Part shown: in pieces, positions 28,989-37,608 of the stretch
How the letters are laid out: each line of letters starts with the position of its first letter
Numbering within the stretch: position 1 is the stretch's first letter
NCBI RefSeq assembly: GCF_042678305.1
Contig: NZ_JBHUDT010000004.1
Strand: one strand, 5' to 3'
Length of the DNA stretch: 64,000 bases
Source of the DNA: Gelatiniphilus marinus
GTDB lineage: Bacteria; Bacteroidota; Bacteroidia; Flavobacteriales; Flavobacteriaceae
Made by a program: the position numbers and the translations under genes
The notes under the pieces: model-generated
Databases searched by the model: none
Told to the model about the DNA's origin: nothing
The model's input: the letters and a program-made list of their open reading frames with translations, nothing else

Positions 28989-29179
28989 TGCTGCTAACAC
29001 GGGCTATAAGTAATGCGGACCGAAGTGCTAAACCGAAATTTTCGTTTGTCAAGTCGCTCACAGTTAGTATATTTATGATAGATAATTTACAAAATATAAA
29101 AACGGTTCGCTCTGTTCCGTGCCGATTTGAAACTTGCAGCTTTCAAATCCCGCACTACTCATAGCCGAGACCGTTCGGC
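28989..29179 (+). repeat. attC-like site of c10
   Basis: R'' GCTGCTAAC matches start GTTAGCAGC. The body is almost the same as the c9 site. GTT at 29173 opens mini-cassette copy 2. Confidence 0.9.
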
Positions 29180-29346
29180 GGCATTTAGCCCTATCGGGCA
29201 CATACCGCCGAACGTCCCGCGCAGCTGCGCTGCCTGCACTACGGCGTGAAAACGCCGCAGAACAGGCAGCTATACGCCATTTTGCAAAGTGAAAACGTTT
29301 CACTACTTTTCACTTTGCAAAACAGCGCATAGCTGCGCGGGACGTT
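29173..29346 (+). mobile_element. c11: mini-cassette, copy 2
   Basis: Same 171-bp unit as c1, inserted between the c10 attC site and the GNAT cassette. A minus-strand open frame through it (starting at GTG) is present in every copy and looks spurious. Confidence 0.9.
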
Positions 29347-29362
29347 GTGAGCAAGCTGAGAA

Positions 29363-29833
29363 ATGAAAATAGAGAAAGCAATTATTAAAGATGCAAAAGA
29401 TTTAACTGAATTAACTATTCGGTCAAAGTCTTATTGGGATTATAGTGCAGAACAAATTGAAGAATGGAGAAAGGATTTAACTATATCTGAATCATACATT
29501 CTTGAAAATGAAGTTTACAAATTGACCGAGGATAACAATATAATTGGATATTATTCTTTCTTTAAAAGCAACGATACAGACGTAAAATTAGAGAACTTGT
29601 TTGTTGACCCTAAATTCATTGGATGTGGAATTGGAAAAACACTAATGACTGATTTTCTGCAACGAATTCGAAAAACAAAGTTTGAAAGAATCATTTTAGA
29701 CTCTGACCCGAATGCCGAAAAATTTTATGAAAAGATTGGATTTAAAATAATTGGAAAGTTAGAGACTTCAATCGAGAATAGATTTTTACCAATAATGGAA
29801 ATGAAAATAAAGCCAGCTCACAACATTGTATAA
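29363..29833 (+). CDS. GNAT family N-acetyltransferase (c12)
   Basis: 156 residues with the acetyl-CoA site LENLFVDPKFIGCGIGKTLMTDFLQ (the Q/R-x2-G-x-G/A loop here is IGCGIGKTLM) and the C-terminal NAEKFYEKIGFKIIG typical of GNATs. The stop lies inside the attC site: the last nine residues KPAHNIV and neighbours are encoded by R'' and the bases after it, so the cassette end serves as coding sequence. Substrate unknown. Confidence 0.85.
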   Translation: MKIEKAIIKDAKDLTELTIRSKSYWDYSAEQIEEWRKDLTISESYILENEVYKLTEDNNIIGYYSFFKSNDTDVKLENLFVDPKFIGCGIGKTLMTDFLQRIRKTKFERIILDSDPNAEKFYEKIGFKIIGKLETSIENRFLPIMEMKIKPAHNIV

Positions 29834-29949
29834 GCAAAATGCGGGCGAAAGTGCTAAAATTAAACGAATTGAATTTTAACAAACATTTCGGTAAAGTTGA
29901 AAGTGTCGGCTTCGTAATCCCGCACTTCGCTTATACTTCACCGTTGGCT
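29816..29949 (+). repeat. attC-like site of c12
   Basis: R'' GCTCACAAC matches start GTTGTGAGC. Stem GTATAAGC-a-AA-a-TGCGGG faces CCCGCA-c-TT-c-GCTTATAC; GTT at 29943. The 5' part overlaps the GNAT gene. Confidence 0.88.
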
Positions 29950-30007
29950 GTCATTGTAGAAAAACCGTTACCAAAAGAATAACCACATAAGAAATAGAAA
30001 AAAATTA

Positions 30008-31798
30008 ATGCAAAAATATTCAGTAAACCAACATCTGATAGAAACGATTTTAGCTTGGGTAAATTCAGGCGAAATTGCAATCCCAGAAATTCAAAGACCA
30101 TTTGTTTGGAACAATTCAAAAGTTCGTGATTTAATGGACAGTCTTTATCAAGGCTATCCAGTCGGTTACATTATTGCGTGGCGAAATCCAAATGTAAAAC
30201 TCAAAGACGGAAGTTTAAGCGAAGGAAAAAAGGTGCTTATTGATGGACAACAACGTGTTACAGCTCTTACTGCTGCAATTCTTGGTCAATACGTTATCAA
30301 TAAAACGTATCAAAGAGTAAAAATAAAAATTGCCTTCAATCCTATTGAAGAACGTTTTGAAGTTCAAAACCCCGCAATTTTAAAAGACAAAACTTGGCTT
30401 CACGATATTACAGATGCATTTTCGGGCAAAATTAGTTTGCTAAAATTAGTTCGTGATTATTCTGCATTAAATCCCGAAATTGATGAAGATTTAATTGAAA
30501 AATCATTTTCTCAACTCATCGGAATTGTTAAAAAACCAATCGGAATGATTGAATTGACTTCCGATTTGGACATTGAAACGGTTACAGAAATCTTTATTCG
30601 TATCAATTCAAAAGGTGTCGTTTTAAGTCAAGCCGATTTTGCAATGAGCAAAATTGCAGCCGATACAGAAAATGGCGGTAACGATTTAAGGAAAGCAATT
30701 GATTATTTTTGTCATCTAACCATAGCACCCGACTTTTATAAGCATATTGTAGATAATGACAAGGAATTTGCAAAGTCAAATTACTTTCAAAAAATGCAAT
30801 GGCTAAAAACTGAAAACGAAGACCTTTACGACCCTGATTATACAGATTTAATTCGTGTTGCGTTCACTTCGCAATTTAACAGAGGACGACTTTCAGACTT
30901 GGTTAGCTTACTTTCGGGTAGAAATTTTGAAACAAGAACTTATGAGGCAGAAATCGCTCAAAAATCTTTTGAAACCCTAAAAATTGGCGTAGAAAATTTC
31001 ATCAATGAAACCAATTTCAAAAGGTTTTTAATGATAATTAAATCGGCAGGATTTATTTCACCAAAACTTATTCGTTCTAAAAATGCAATAAATTTTGCGT
31101 ACATCATTTACTTAAAGTTAAAAGACCTTGGAGTAAATTCGGTTGATATTGAAACTTATGTCAGACGTTGGTTTGTATATTCCATTCTTACAGGAAGATA
31201 CTCAGGTTCACCAGAAAGTACTTTTGACTTTGACATTAAACAAATTTCAAAGAAACCTTTCAATGAAATTTTAGAAGAACGCGAAGAAGCGGAACTTTCG
31301 GACGCTTATTGGAACGCTTCACTTCCACAAAGTTTAGACACATCAGTTGCGAGCAGTCCATATTTTCACGTTTTTCTTTCTTCACAAGTTAAAGCGAACG
31401 ACAGAGGATTTTTATCAAAAGACGTCTTGATTGGCGACCTTATTTCACTTCGTGGAGACATTCATCATCTTTTCCCAAAAGATTATTTAAAGAAAAATGG
31501 ACTTGATAGAGGAAAATATAACCAAATTGCCAACTACGTTTATATGCAATCGGAAATCAACATAAAAGTTGGAAACAAACCACCGAAGGAATATTTTGAC
31601 TTGATAAAAACACAAATGATTGATGACAATAAACAAGTAAGCGGAATATCAACTGAACAAGAACTTTTAGACAACTTAAAACAAAACTGCGTTCCAAAGG
31701 AAATTATGGAAATGACAATAGACGATTATCAAGACTTTTTAATGCAACGTAGAAAGTTAATGGCAAATAAAATGAGAGATTATTATTTTGGACTCTAA
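30008..31798 (+). CDS. DUF262/DUF1524-type protein, second kind (c13)
   Basis: 596 residues. The N-terminal DUF262 domain has IAIPEIQRPFVWNNSKVRDLMDSLYQGYPVGYII and the DGQQR motif at 79-83. A C-terminal HNH-like motif GDIHHLFPKDYLKKN sits at about 483-497. It differs strongly from the c6 protein, so the two are independent acquisitions. Family members act as modification-dependent restriction nucleases. Sole gene of its cassette. Confidence 0.85.
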   Translation: MQKYSVNQHLIETILAWVNSGEIAIPEIQRPFVWNNSKVRDLMDSLYQGYPVGYIIAWRNPNVKLKDGSLSEGKKVLIDGQQRVTALTAAILGQYVINKTYQRVKIKIAFNPIEERFEVQNPAILKDKTWLHDITDAFSGKISLLKLVRDYSALNPEIDEDLIEKSFSQLIGIVKKPIGMIELTSDLDIETVTEIFIRINSKGVVLSQADFAMSKIAADTENGGNDLRKAIDYFCHLTIAPDFYKHIVDNDKEFAKSNYFQKMQWLKTENEDLYDPDYTDLIRVAFTSQFNRGRLSDLVSLLSGRNFETRTYEAEIAQKSFETLKIGVENFINETNFKRFLMIIKSAGFISPKLIRSKNAINFAYIIYLKLKDLGVNSVDIETYVRRWFVYSILTGRYSGSPESTFDFDIKQISKKPFNEILEEREEAELSDAYWNASLPQSLDTSVASSPYFHVFLSSQVKANDRGFLSKDVLIGDLISLRGDIHHLFPKDYLKKNGLDRGKYNQIANYVYMQSEINIKVGNKPPKEYFDLIKTQMIDDNKQVSGISTEQELLDNLKQNCVPKEIMEMTIDDYQDFLMQRRKLMANKMRDYYFGL

Positions 31799-31812
31799 AA
31801 AACAAACAACGA

Positions 31813-31944
31813 ACAGCCAACAACGGCTATAAGCAATTGGGGCGAAAGTGATAAAACGAAAGTATAAACATAAAACAAAGGTCTGTGCTAAACAGAAAAG
31901 TTAGGGCTTTAAATCCCCAACTGCTCATAGCCCAACCGTTCGGC
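31813..31944 (+). repeat. attC-like site of c13
   Basis: R'' ACAGCCAAC matches start GTTGGCTGT. Stem GGCTAT-a-AGCA-a-TTGGGG faces CCCCAA-c-TGCT-c-ATAGCC; GTT at 31938. Confidence 0.9.
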
Positions 31945-32111
31945 GGCATTTAGCCCTATCGGGCACATACCGCCGAACGTCCCGCGCAGCTGCGCTGCCT
32001 GCACTACGGCGTGAAAACGCCGCAGAACAGGCAGCTATGCGCTGTTTTGCAAAGTGAAAACGTTTCACTACTTTTCACTTTGCAAAACAGCGCATAGCTG
32101 CGCGGGACGTT
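31938..32111 (+). mobile_element. c14: mini-cassette, copy 3 (variant)
   Basis: The same 171-bp unit, but with GCTATGCGCTGTTTTGC where the other copies have GCTATACGCCATTTTGC. The change makes the second half pair perfectly over about 30 bp with the 3' arm (GCAAAACAGCGCATAGC). It lies just before the lincosamide-resistance-like cassette. Confidence 0.9.
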
Positions 32112-32253
32112 GGCGGTAATTTGAAGAAACAATTAACAACGAAAAACATTCAAGAAAATGAAGCTATAAGTAACTGTAAGATAGAATAAGAATTGAAATA
32201 TCCTTTAATACGCAAAGTAGAAAGGGCGATTGTTAATATTAAAAAATTAGAAA

Positions 32254-33024
32254 ATGACACAGTTACAAATGATTGACAAAACAAAGTCAATAGCTCAAAA
32301 TGATAAAAATATTTCTGCCGTATTTATGTACGGGTCATTTACCAAAAATGAAGGGGACAAATATTCAGATATTGAATTCTACATCTTCTTGAAGGATAAA
32401 GAAAATTTTTCCGCTGAAAATTGGGTAAGCCAAATTCATCCTTTGGCATTATATTTTATCAACGAGTATGGAAGTGAAGTTGCCATTTTTGAAAATATGA
32501 TAAGGGGGGAGTTTCATTTTTTGACAAACGACCAAATGGAAGTTATCAAATCGTGGGACGGTTTGGTAGAGTTTAGCGACTTTGACAAGATGATTTTAGT
32601 AGATAAAGAAGATTTATTGACTAACACGCTCAAAGAAATAAAAACTAAAGTACCTGATCGAACAACAAATGAAAATATCCTGTGGTTGAGCCAATCATTG
32701 TTGAATGTTTTACTTACAACAAGCAACTTAATTAAACGACAGGAATTTGCTCACGCTTACCAAAGCTTATCAAATGTTCAAAAATATTTACTTTGGTTAA
32801 TAAGAATTGAAACATACCAAACCAAACATTGGGAAAGTCCAACAAAAAGCTTGGAAAAAGACATAGACCCAGATTGGTATTCGTTATTTCAGCAGACAAC
32901 ATCAGAATTAGATCCGACAGATATTAAAACAGCTTTCAAGAAGACATTAACATTGACTGAAAAACTTTTTGATAATCTTGGAGTTGAAGCAAAATTAAAG
33001 GGGGTATTAAGGAGAATTGAATAA
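32254..33024 (+). CDS. lnu: Lnu-like lincosamide nucleotidyltransferase (c15)
   Basis: 256 residues. MYGSFTKNEGDKYSDIEFYIF is the nucleotidyltransferase signature (Gly27-Ser28, Asp39-x-Glu41), and WVSQIHPLALYFINEYGSEVAIFENMIRGEFHF follows Lnu(F)-type enzymes closely. Lnu enzymes adenylylate lincomycin and clindamycin and inactivate them; lnu(F) is a known gene-cassette gene in clinical integrons. 145 bases separate the cassette start from the ATG and hold no gene. Naming rests on recalled family sequence; a different aminonucleoside substrate is possible. Confidence 0.78.
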   Translation: MTQLQMIDKTKSIAQNDKNISAVFMYGSFTKNEGDKYSDIEFYIFLKDKENFSAENWVSQIHPLALYFINEYGSEVAIFENMIRGEFHFLTNDQMEVIKSWDGLVEFSDFDKMILVDKEDLLTNTLKEIKTKVPDRTTNENILWLSQSLLNVLLTTSNLIKRQEFAHAYQSLSNVQKYLLWLIRIETYQTKHWESPTKSLEKDIDPDWYSLFQQTTSELDPTDIKTAFKKTLTLTEKLFDNLGVEAKLKGVLRRIE

Positions 33025-33031
33025 AAAAAAC

Positions 33032-33166
33032 TACCGCCAACATTGTATAAGCGTAATGCGGGCTGAACTGCTAAATTTGAGCATTTTTGCTCCTAAGAAA
33101 CTTTGTGGTGGGCGGACAGTGAATTGCTCCGAAATCCCGCACTACGCTTATACTTGACCGTTGTAA
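33032..33166 (+). repeat. attC-like site of c15
   Basis: R'' TACCGCCAAC matches start GTTGGCGGTA. Stem GTATAAGCGTA-a-TGCGGG faces CCCGCA-c-TACGCTTATAC, with one A.C position closed into a pair; GTT at 33160. Confidence 0.88.
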
Positions 33167-33220
33167 GTAATGCGAAAATCGTGCAAAAATTGAACATTTG
33201 AACTAAAAAAGCCAACGCTC

Positions 33221-33286
33221 AAACAGCACATTTATTTTTTTTGCCAATGCGAAAAGCCAACGCTGAAAAAAATAAAAGAGCTGTTT
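33221..33286 (+). repeat. ACA/AGA hairpin A, at the 5' end of c16
   Basis: AAACAGC-aca-TTTATTTTTTT pairs with AAAAAAATAAA-aga-GCTGTTT; the loop holds GCCAACGCT. GCCAACGCTC also stands just before (33211) and GCCAACGCT just after (33290). First of three hairpin pairs found inside large cassettes. Confidence 0.8.
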
Positions 33287-33337
33287 CTTGCCAACGCTCG
33301 GAATAATATTAAATTTGAGAAAAAAGATTAAAATTTT

Positions 33338-36300
33338 ATGAGCTTATTTCAGAACTCTGTTCTAAACAAATATTTAAAAGGATTGGAGTCCGAAAAAGTC
33401 AATCAAGCTTACGAGCGATTTACAAACCATTTCCATAATCCGACCATTCAAGAAAACATACGAAATTCCAAAGAGGAACAATATCAAGGCGAATTTTTGA
33501 TTGACCTTTTTGTGAATGTTTTGGGCTACACGAAAAACCCAACGCCTAACTTTAATCTGACCACAGAATTAAAAAACATTAAAGGTTCTAAAAAAACAGA
33601 TGGAGCAATTCTAAAAGGCGAAAAAGCACTTGCAGTAATTGAATTAAAAGGAACAAATACAACTGATTTAAGCAAAGTAGAAACCCAAGCATTTGGATAT
33701 AAAAACAACCAACCAGGTTGTAATTATGTCATTACTTCAAACTTTGAGAAGTTGCGTTTTTACATTGACAACGCAGTTGACTTTGAGGAATTTAATTTAT
33801 TTCAGCTTTCAAAAGAACGTTTTGACATTCTTTGGCTTTGCCTTTCATCAGAATATCTTTTAAAAGACATTCCGAAAAAGATTAAAGACGAATCTTTAAC
33901 GCAGGAAGAAAACGTAACCAAAAAATTATACAAAGATTACGCCTCATTTAGAAACGAGATTTTTGATGCCATTCAAAAAGAAAATCCTGAATACGATAAG
34001 TTAACGTTATTCAAGAAAACGCAGAAATTACTCGACCGTTTTCTATTTATCTTTTTTGCAGAAGATAGATTATTACTTCCACCAAATTCAATTCGTTCTA
34101 TAGTAAACCAGTGGACTGATTTACGTGATAAATATGACGAGTATTTCCCTTTGTACGACCGATTTAAAAAATATTTCGGTTATATGAACACAGGACACAA
34201 AGGACAACAACACGATATTTTTGCCTACAATGGTGGACTTTTTGCGCCAGACGATATTTTAGACAACATCAAAATCAATGACGATTTACTGCATAAACAC
34301 ACGATAAATTTAAGTAACTACGATTTTGAAAGTGAAGTAAGCGTAAACATACTTGGGCACATCTTTGAACATTCGTTAAACGACATTGACGAAATTCAAG
34401 CAGAAATACAAGGAGTTAAAACCGAACAAAGCAAAACCAAGCGTAAAAAAGACGGTGTTTTTTACACACCAAAATATATTACCAAATACATTGTAGATAA
34501 TACAGTTGGCAAACTTTGCGAGGAAAAGAAAATCGAACTCGATATTCAAGAATCTGAATACGAAAAAGAACGTAAGGGAAGACAAAAAGCGACCTTAAAA
34601 AAGCTAACTCAAAAATTAGATGATTACAGAAAATGGTTATTGCAAATTACCATTTGCGACCCAGCTTGTGGTAGTGGTGCTTTTTTAAACCAAGCGTTGG
34701 AATTTTTAATTGCGGAACATCAATACATTGACGAGTTACAAGCCAAATTGTTTGGAGATGCAATGGTATTGAGCGAAGTGGAAAACGCAATTTTAGAAAA
34801 TAATATTTATGGTGTAGATATTAACGAGGAAAGCGTTGAAATCGCTAAACTCTCGCTTTGGTTAAGAACTGCACAAAAAGGCAGAAAACTAACTTCTTTA
34901 AACAACAATATAAAATGTGGTAACAGTTTAATTGACGACACAAATGTTGCAGGAGGTAAGGCTTTTAATTGGCAAAACGAATTTCCAGAAGTTTTTGCAA
35001 AAGGTGGTTTTGATGTAATTATTGGAAATCCACCTTATGTTTTCACTAGAGGCAATGAACATTTCCAAAACTTCAATGATTATATATGGACAAATTACAA
35101 TCATAATAGCGGAAAAATTAATCTATATAGTGTCTTTTTAGAACTATCCACAGACAAACTTTTAAAGGCCAATGGCTTTCTAGGTTTTATTACACCAGAA
35201 ACATTTATTAGAACCAGTACTTATGGCGAAATCAGGAGATACCTTATAAACCAATTACTTATTCAAAGTATCAGCATTTACGGAATTGGAGTATTTGATA
35301 ATGTTACAGCAGAAACAATAACATTAATCGTAAGAAAAAGATTTGATACGCAAAATATTGTAAATTTCTACAAGCATCAAAGCATTCAAATTTTTGAAAA
35401 ATATTCAGAAAATCAAGATGGTTTTAACGAAACACCTGAAAATAGATTTCTCTATGGAAGTTCAAATTTGGATAGGAACATATTTAAGAAAATGCGTAAA
35501 AACAATCCGCTTTTAGGAAGTTTTATAGACGTAAGAAATGGTATTGCAACAAAATCGGGTAAAAACAATTACATCTCTAATCAGAAATTAACAGAGAATT
35601 ACAAAAAATTATTAGAAGCACCTGACTTATTCAGATATGGATTTATTTGGCCAAATGCTTATATTAATTATGACAAAGAAGTATTACATCGTCCAAGGAA
35701 AGAAGAAACATTTCTTTCTGATAAAATATTAATACAGAGAGTTTCTTCTAGGTTAATTTGTTCATTTGATGATGAGAAATATTACACGTTTAATTCAGTA
35801 AACAATCTTGTTCTTAAGGAAGATAACTACAATTTAAAATTTTTATTAGGCATTCTTAATTCAAGACTTATTGACCACTTTTATAGGAGAAATTATTCAC
35901 TTGATGCTAGTTATACAATTACTGTAACAAAAACTAATCTTGACTCTATTCCTGTTCCAAAATGGAAAAACTCTGATATTCAGCAGAAAATTATTTCAAA
36001 TGTTGATTTCATTATCAAAGAAAACAAGAATATAGTTCAACGTAGTTTGTCTTTCCAAAAGCTTCTGAAAAATAAATATTCACTTGAAAAGCTTTCGAAA
36101 AAAGTACAAAGTTGGTATCAATATGACTTTGGTACACTTTTGAAAGAACTTAAAAAGTATAAAATTCAGTTAAGCCTAAAGGAAGAAGCTGAATGGATGG
36201 AATATTTCACTAATGAACAAGCAGAAATTAGAGCATTAATAAGTGAAATTGAAAATAGAGACAATGAAATTGATAAAAACGTTTATGAATTATACGGATT

Positions 36301-36343
36301 GACAGAAGAAGAAATAAACATTGTGGAAGAAGCCACCGCATAA
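33338..36343 (+). CDS. type IIG restriction-modification enzyme (Eco57I-like) (c16)
   Basis: 1001 residues combining cleavage, methylation and target recognition. The N-terminal nuclease shows Asp88, Glu102 and Lys104 (KTDGAILKGEKALAVIELKG). The methylase has motif I DPACGSGAFLNQ (from Asp441) and motif IV NPPYV (from Asn564), indicating adenine-N6 methylation. The C-terminal 350 residues hold the target-recognition domain and a helical tail. One protein gives complete defence, which suits transfer as a single cassette. The final residues EEATA come from a degenerate GCCAACGCT-like repeat that starts hairpin B. Confidence 0.9.
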   Translation: MSLFQNSVLNKYLKGLESEKVNQAYERFTNHFHNPTIQENIRNSKEEQYQGEFLIDLFVNVLGYTKNPTPNFNLTTELKNIKGSKKTDGAILKGEKALAVIELKGTNTTDLSKVETQAFGYKNNQPGCNYVITSNFEKLRFYIDNAVDFEEFNLFQLSKERFDILWLCLSSEYLLKDIPKKIKDESLTQEENVTKKLYKDYASFRNEIFDAIQKENPEYDKLTLFKKTQKLLDRFLFIFFAEDRLLLPPNSIRSIVNQWTDLRDKYDEYFPLYDRFKKYFGYMNTGHKGQQHDIFAYNGGLFAPDDILDNIKINDDLLHKHTINLSNYDFESEVSVNILGHIFEHSLNDIDEIQAEIQGVKTEQSKTKRKKDGVFYTPKYITKYIVDNTVGKLCEEKKIELDIQESEYEKERKGRQKATLKKLTQKLDDYRKWLLQITICDPACGSGAFLNQALEFLIAEHQYIDELQAKLFGDAMVLSEVENAILENNIYGVDINEESVEIAKLSLWLRTAQKGRKLTSLNNNIKCGNSLIDDTNVAGGKAFNWQNEFPEVFAKGGFDVIIGNPPYVFTRGNEHFQNFNDYIWTNYNHNSGKINLYSVFLELSTDKLLKANGFLGFITPETFIRTSTYGEIRRYLINQLLIQSISIYGIGVFDNVTAETITLIVRKRFDTQNIVNFYKHQSIQIFEKYSENQDGFNETPENRFLYGSSNLDRNIFKKMRKNNPLLGSFIDVRNGIATKSGKNNYISNQKLTENYKKLLEAPDLFRYGFIWPNAYINYDKEVLHRPRKEETFLSDKILIQRVSSRLICSFDDEKYYTFNSVNNLVLKEDNYNLKFLLGILNSRLIDHFYRRNYSLDASYTITVTKTNLDSIPVPKWKNSDIQQKIISNVDFIIKENKNIVQRSLSFQKLLKNKYSLEKLSKKVQSWYQYDFGTLLKELKKYKIQLSLKEEAEWMEYFTNEQAEIRALISEIENRDNEIDKNVYELYGLTEEEINIVEEATA

Positions 36344-36345
36344 GC

Positions 36346-36403
36346 CATACACATTTGCAATTCGCTCAAGCCAACGCTACACCAAAAATTGCAAAAGAGT
36401 ATG
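36346..36403 (+). repeat. ACA/AGA hairpin B, at the 3' end of c16
   Basis: CATAC-aca-TTTGCAATT pairs with AATTGCAAA-aga-GTATG; the loop contains GCCAACGCT, and TCTTGCCAACGCT follows. Closely related to hairpin E. Confidence 0.8.
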
Positions 36404-36470
36404 TCTTGCCAACGCTCACATTTAAACTAAATAAGAAACTTCTGAAAACCAAACTGAATAAAAAAAGCAC

Positions 36471-36605
36471 TACTTACAACAACGTATATAAAAAATAGCG
36501 GTTTAAGTGCTTAAACAAAAGAAAATTAATAAATTAGAGGTCAGTAATAATCCGAAAAGTTAGTGCATTTCAATCCGCTACTTTTCATATACAAGACCGT
36601 TCGGC
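36471..36605 (+). repeat. attC-like site of c16
   Basis: R'' TACTTACAAC matches start GTTGTAAGTA. Stem GTATAT-a-AAAA-a-TAGCGG faces CCGCTA-c-TTTT-c-ATATAC; spacer aagacc, GTT at 36599. Confidence 0.9.
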
Positions 36606-36772
36606 GGCATTTAGCCCTATCGGGCACATACCGCCGAACGTCCCGCGCAGCTGCGCTGCCTGCACTACGGCGTGAAAACGCCGCAGAACAGGCAGCTATA
36701 CGCCATTTTGCAAAGTGAAAACGTTTCACTACTTTTCACTTTGCAAAACAGCGCATAGCTGCGCGGGACGTT
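36599..36772 (+). mobile_element. c17: mini-cassette, copy 4
   Basis: Identical to copy 1; inserted between the c16 attC site and the exonuclease cassette. Confidence 0.9.
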
Positions 36773-36820
36773 GGTGGTAATTTGGACACAGCTTCTAAAA
36801 CAGAAAACAACAACTACTTC

Positions 36821-37606
36821 ATGAACATAAAAGAACTACTGGAAAAGGCTGATGAATTGTATAATGAATCTATCTTGATTAATGAAAAAAATGACTCAAG
36901 CGAACTTGAAGAAAAGCTAAATTTAGCAATAAAATATTATGAAAAGTCTACTTATTTAGCTCCATTTGCTGCAATGTTATATTATAAAATAGCATTAGCA
37001 TTTAAACTAAATAAAAATCAATTTAAATACTTTTTAAATGTCTGCATTAGCAAAAATATGGGATATAAAAATGCTATTGAATTATATAATAGAAATGAAT
37101 TTCAAAAAGAAAACTCTCATTTTTTAAAAGAAAAATTCGTTTTTGTTATTGAGTTTGTTCATAGTAAAAATGAAATTGAGGAAATCTCATACTCAATGTT
37201 AAATAAAAAATTATACTTGTTAGATTCAATTGACACTAAAGTCAATAGAGTAAGCCTAAATAAAAACAATATTTTAATGAATGATAATGCCTTTAATTAC
37301 GAATCTCTTTTTTGGTTTCTATTTTTAAGACTAACTATTTCGTCTAAAATAGTAACAAGTGATATAGCATTATTCCAAAAAGTCATCGACAATTTCAAAA
37401 ATACTGAACTACTAAATTTATTTAACATCAAAGAAAAGTATTCAATAATAAATTTAGTAAATAGTCACTCAAATCAAAATTTTACAAACATAACACAAGC
37501 ATATAACAATCTTTTTCCTAACAATGTATCACCTGAAAAGGGTTCTAATTACAAAATGCATTTAACGGTAGAATCTTTTCGAGAAATAGAAAAAAATCGT
37601 CTTTAA
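36821..37606 (+). CDS. hypothetical protein (c18, first gene)
   Basis: 261 residues from the ATG at 36821; a TTG at 36782 is in frame but the intervening residues look non-coding. The first 100 residues are helical and resemble a single tetratricopeptide-like pair (EEKLNLAIKYYEKSTYLAPFAAMLYYKIALAFKLN). The rest is unrecognised. It ends two bases before the exonuclease start, so the two probably work together. Confidence 0.7.
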   Translation: MNIKELLEKADELYNESILINEKNDSSELEEKLNLAIKYYEKSTYLAPFAAMLYYKIALAFKLNKNQFKYFLNVCISKNMGYKNAIELYNRNEFQKENSHFLKEKFVFVIEFVHSKNEIEEISYSMLNKKLYLLDSIDTKVNRVSLNKNNILMNDNAFNYESLFWFLFLRLTISSKIVTSDIALFQKVIDNFKNTELLNLFNIKEKYSIINLVNSHSNQNFTNITQAYNNLFPNNVSPEKGSNYKMHLTVESFREIEKNRL

Positions 37607-37608
37607 TA

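Noticed and set aside
29073..29303. Minus-strand frame of about 44 residues inside every mini-cassette (starts GTG, reads KRFHFAKWRIAACSAAFSRR)
   Set aside because: It lies entirely in the palindromic attC arms, differs in length with each neighbour because its stop is outside the unit, and has the composition of a chance frame through GC-rich inverted repeats.
32189..32209. AAGCTATAAGTAACT before the lnu gene as a half attC remnant
   Set aside because: It resembles the left arm GGCTATAAGTAATTGC, but no R'' or right arm accompanies it, so chance cannot be excluded.
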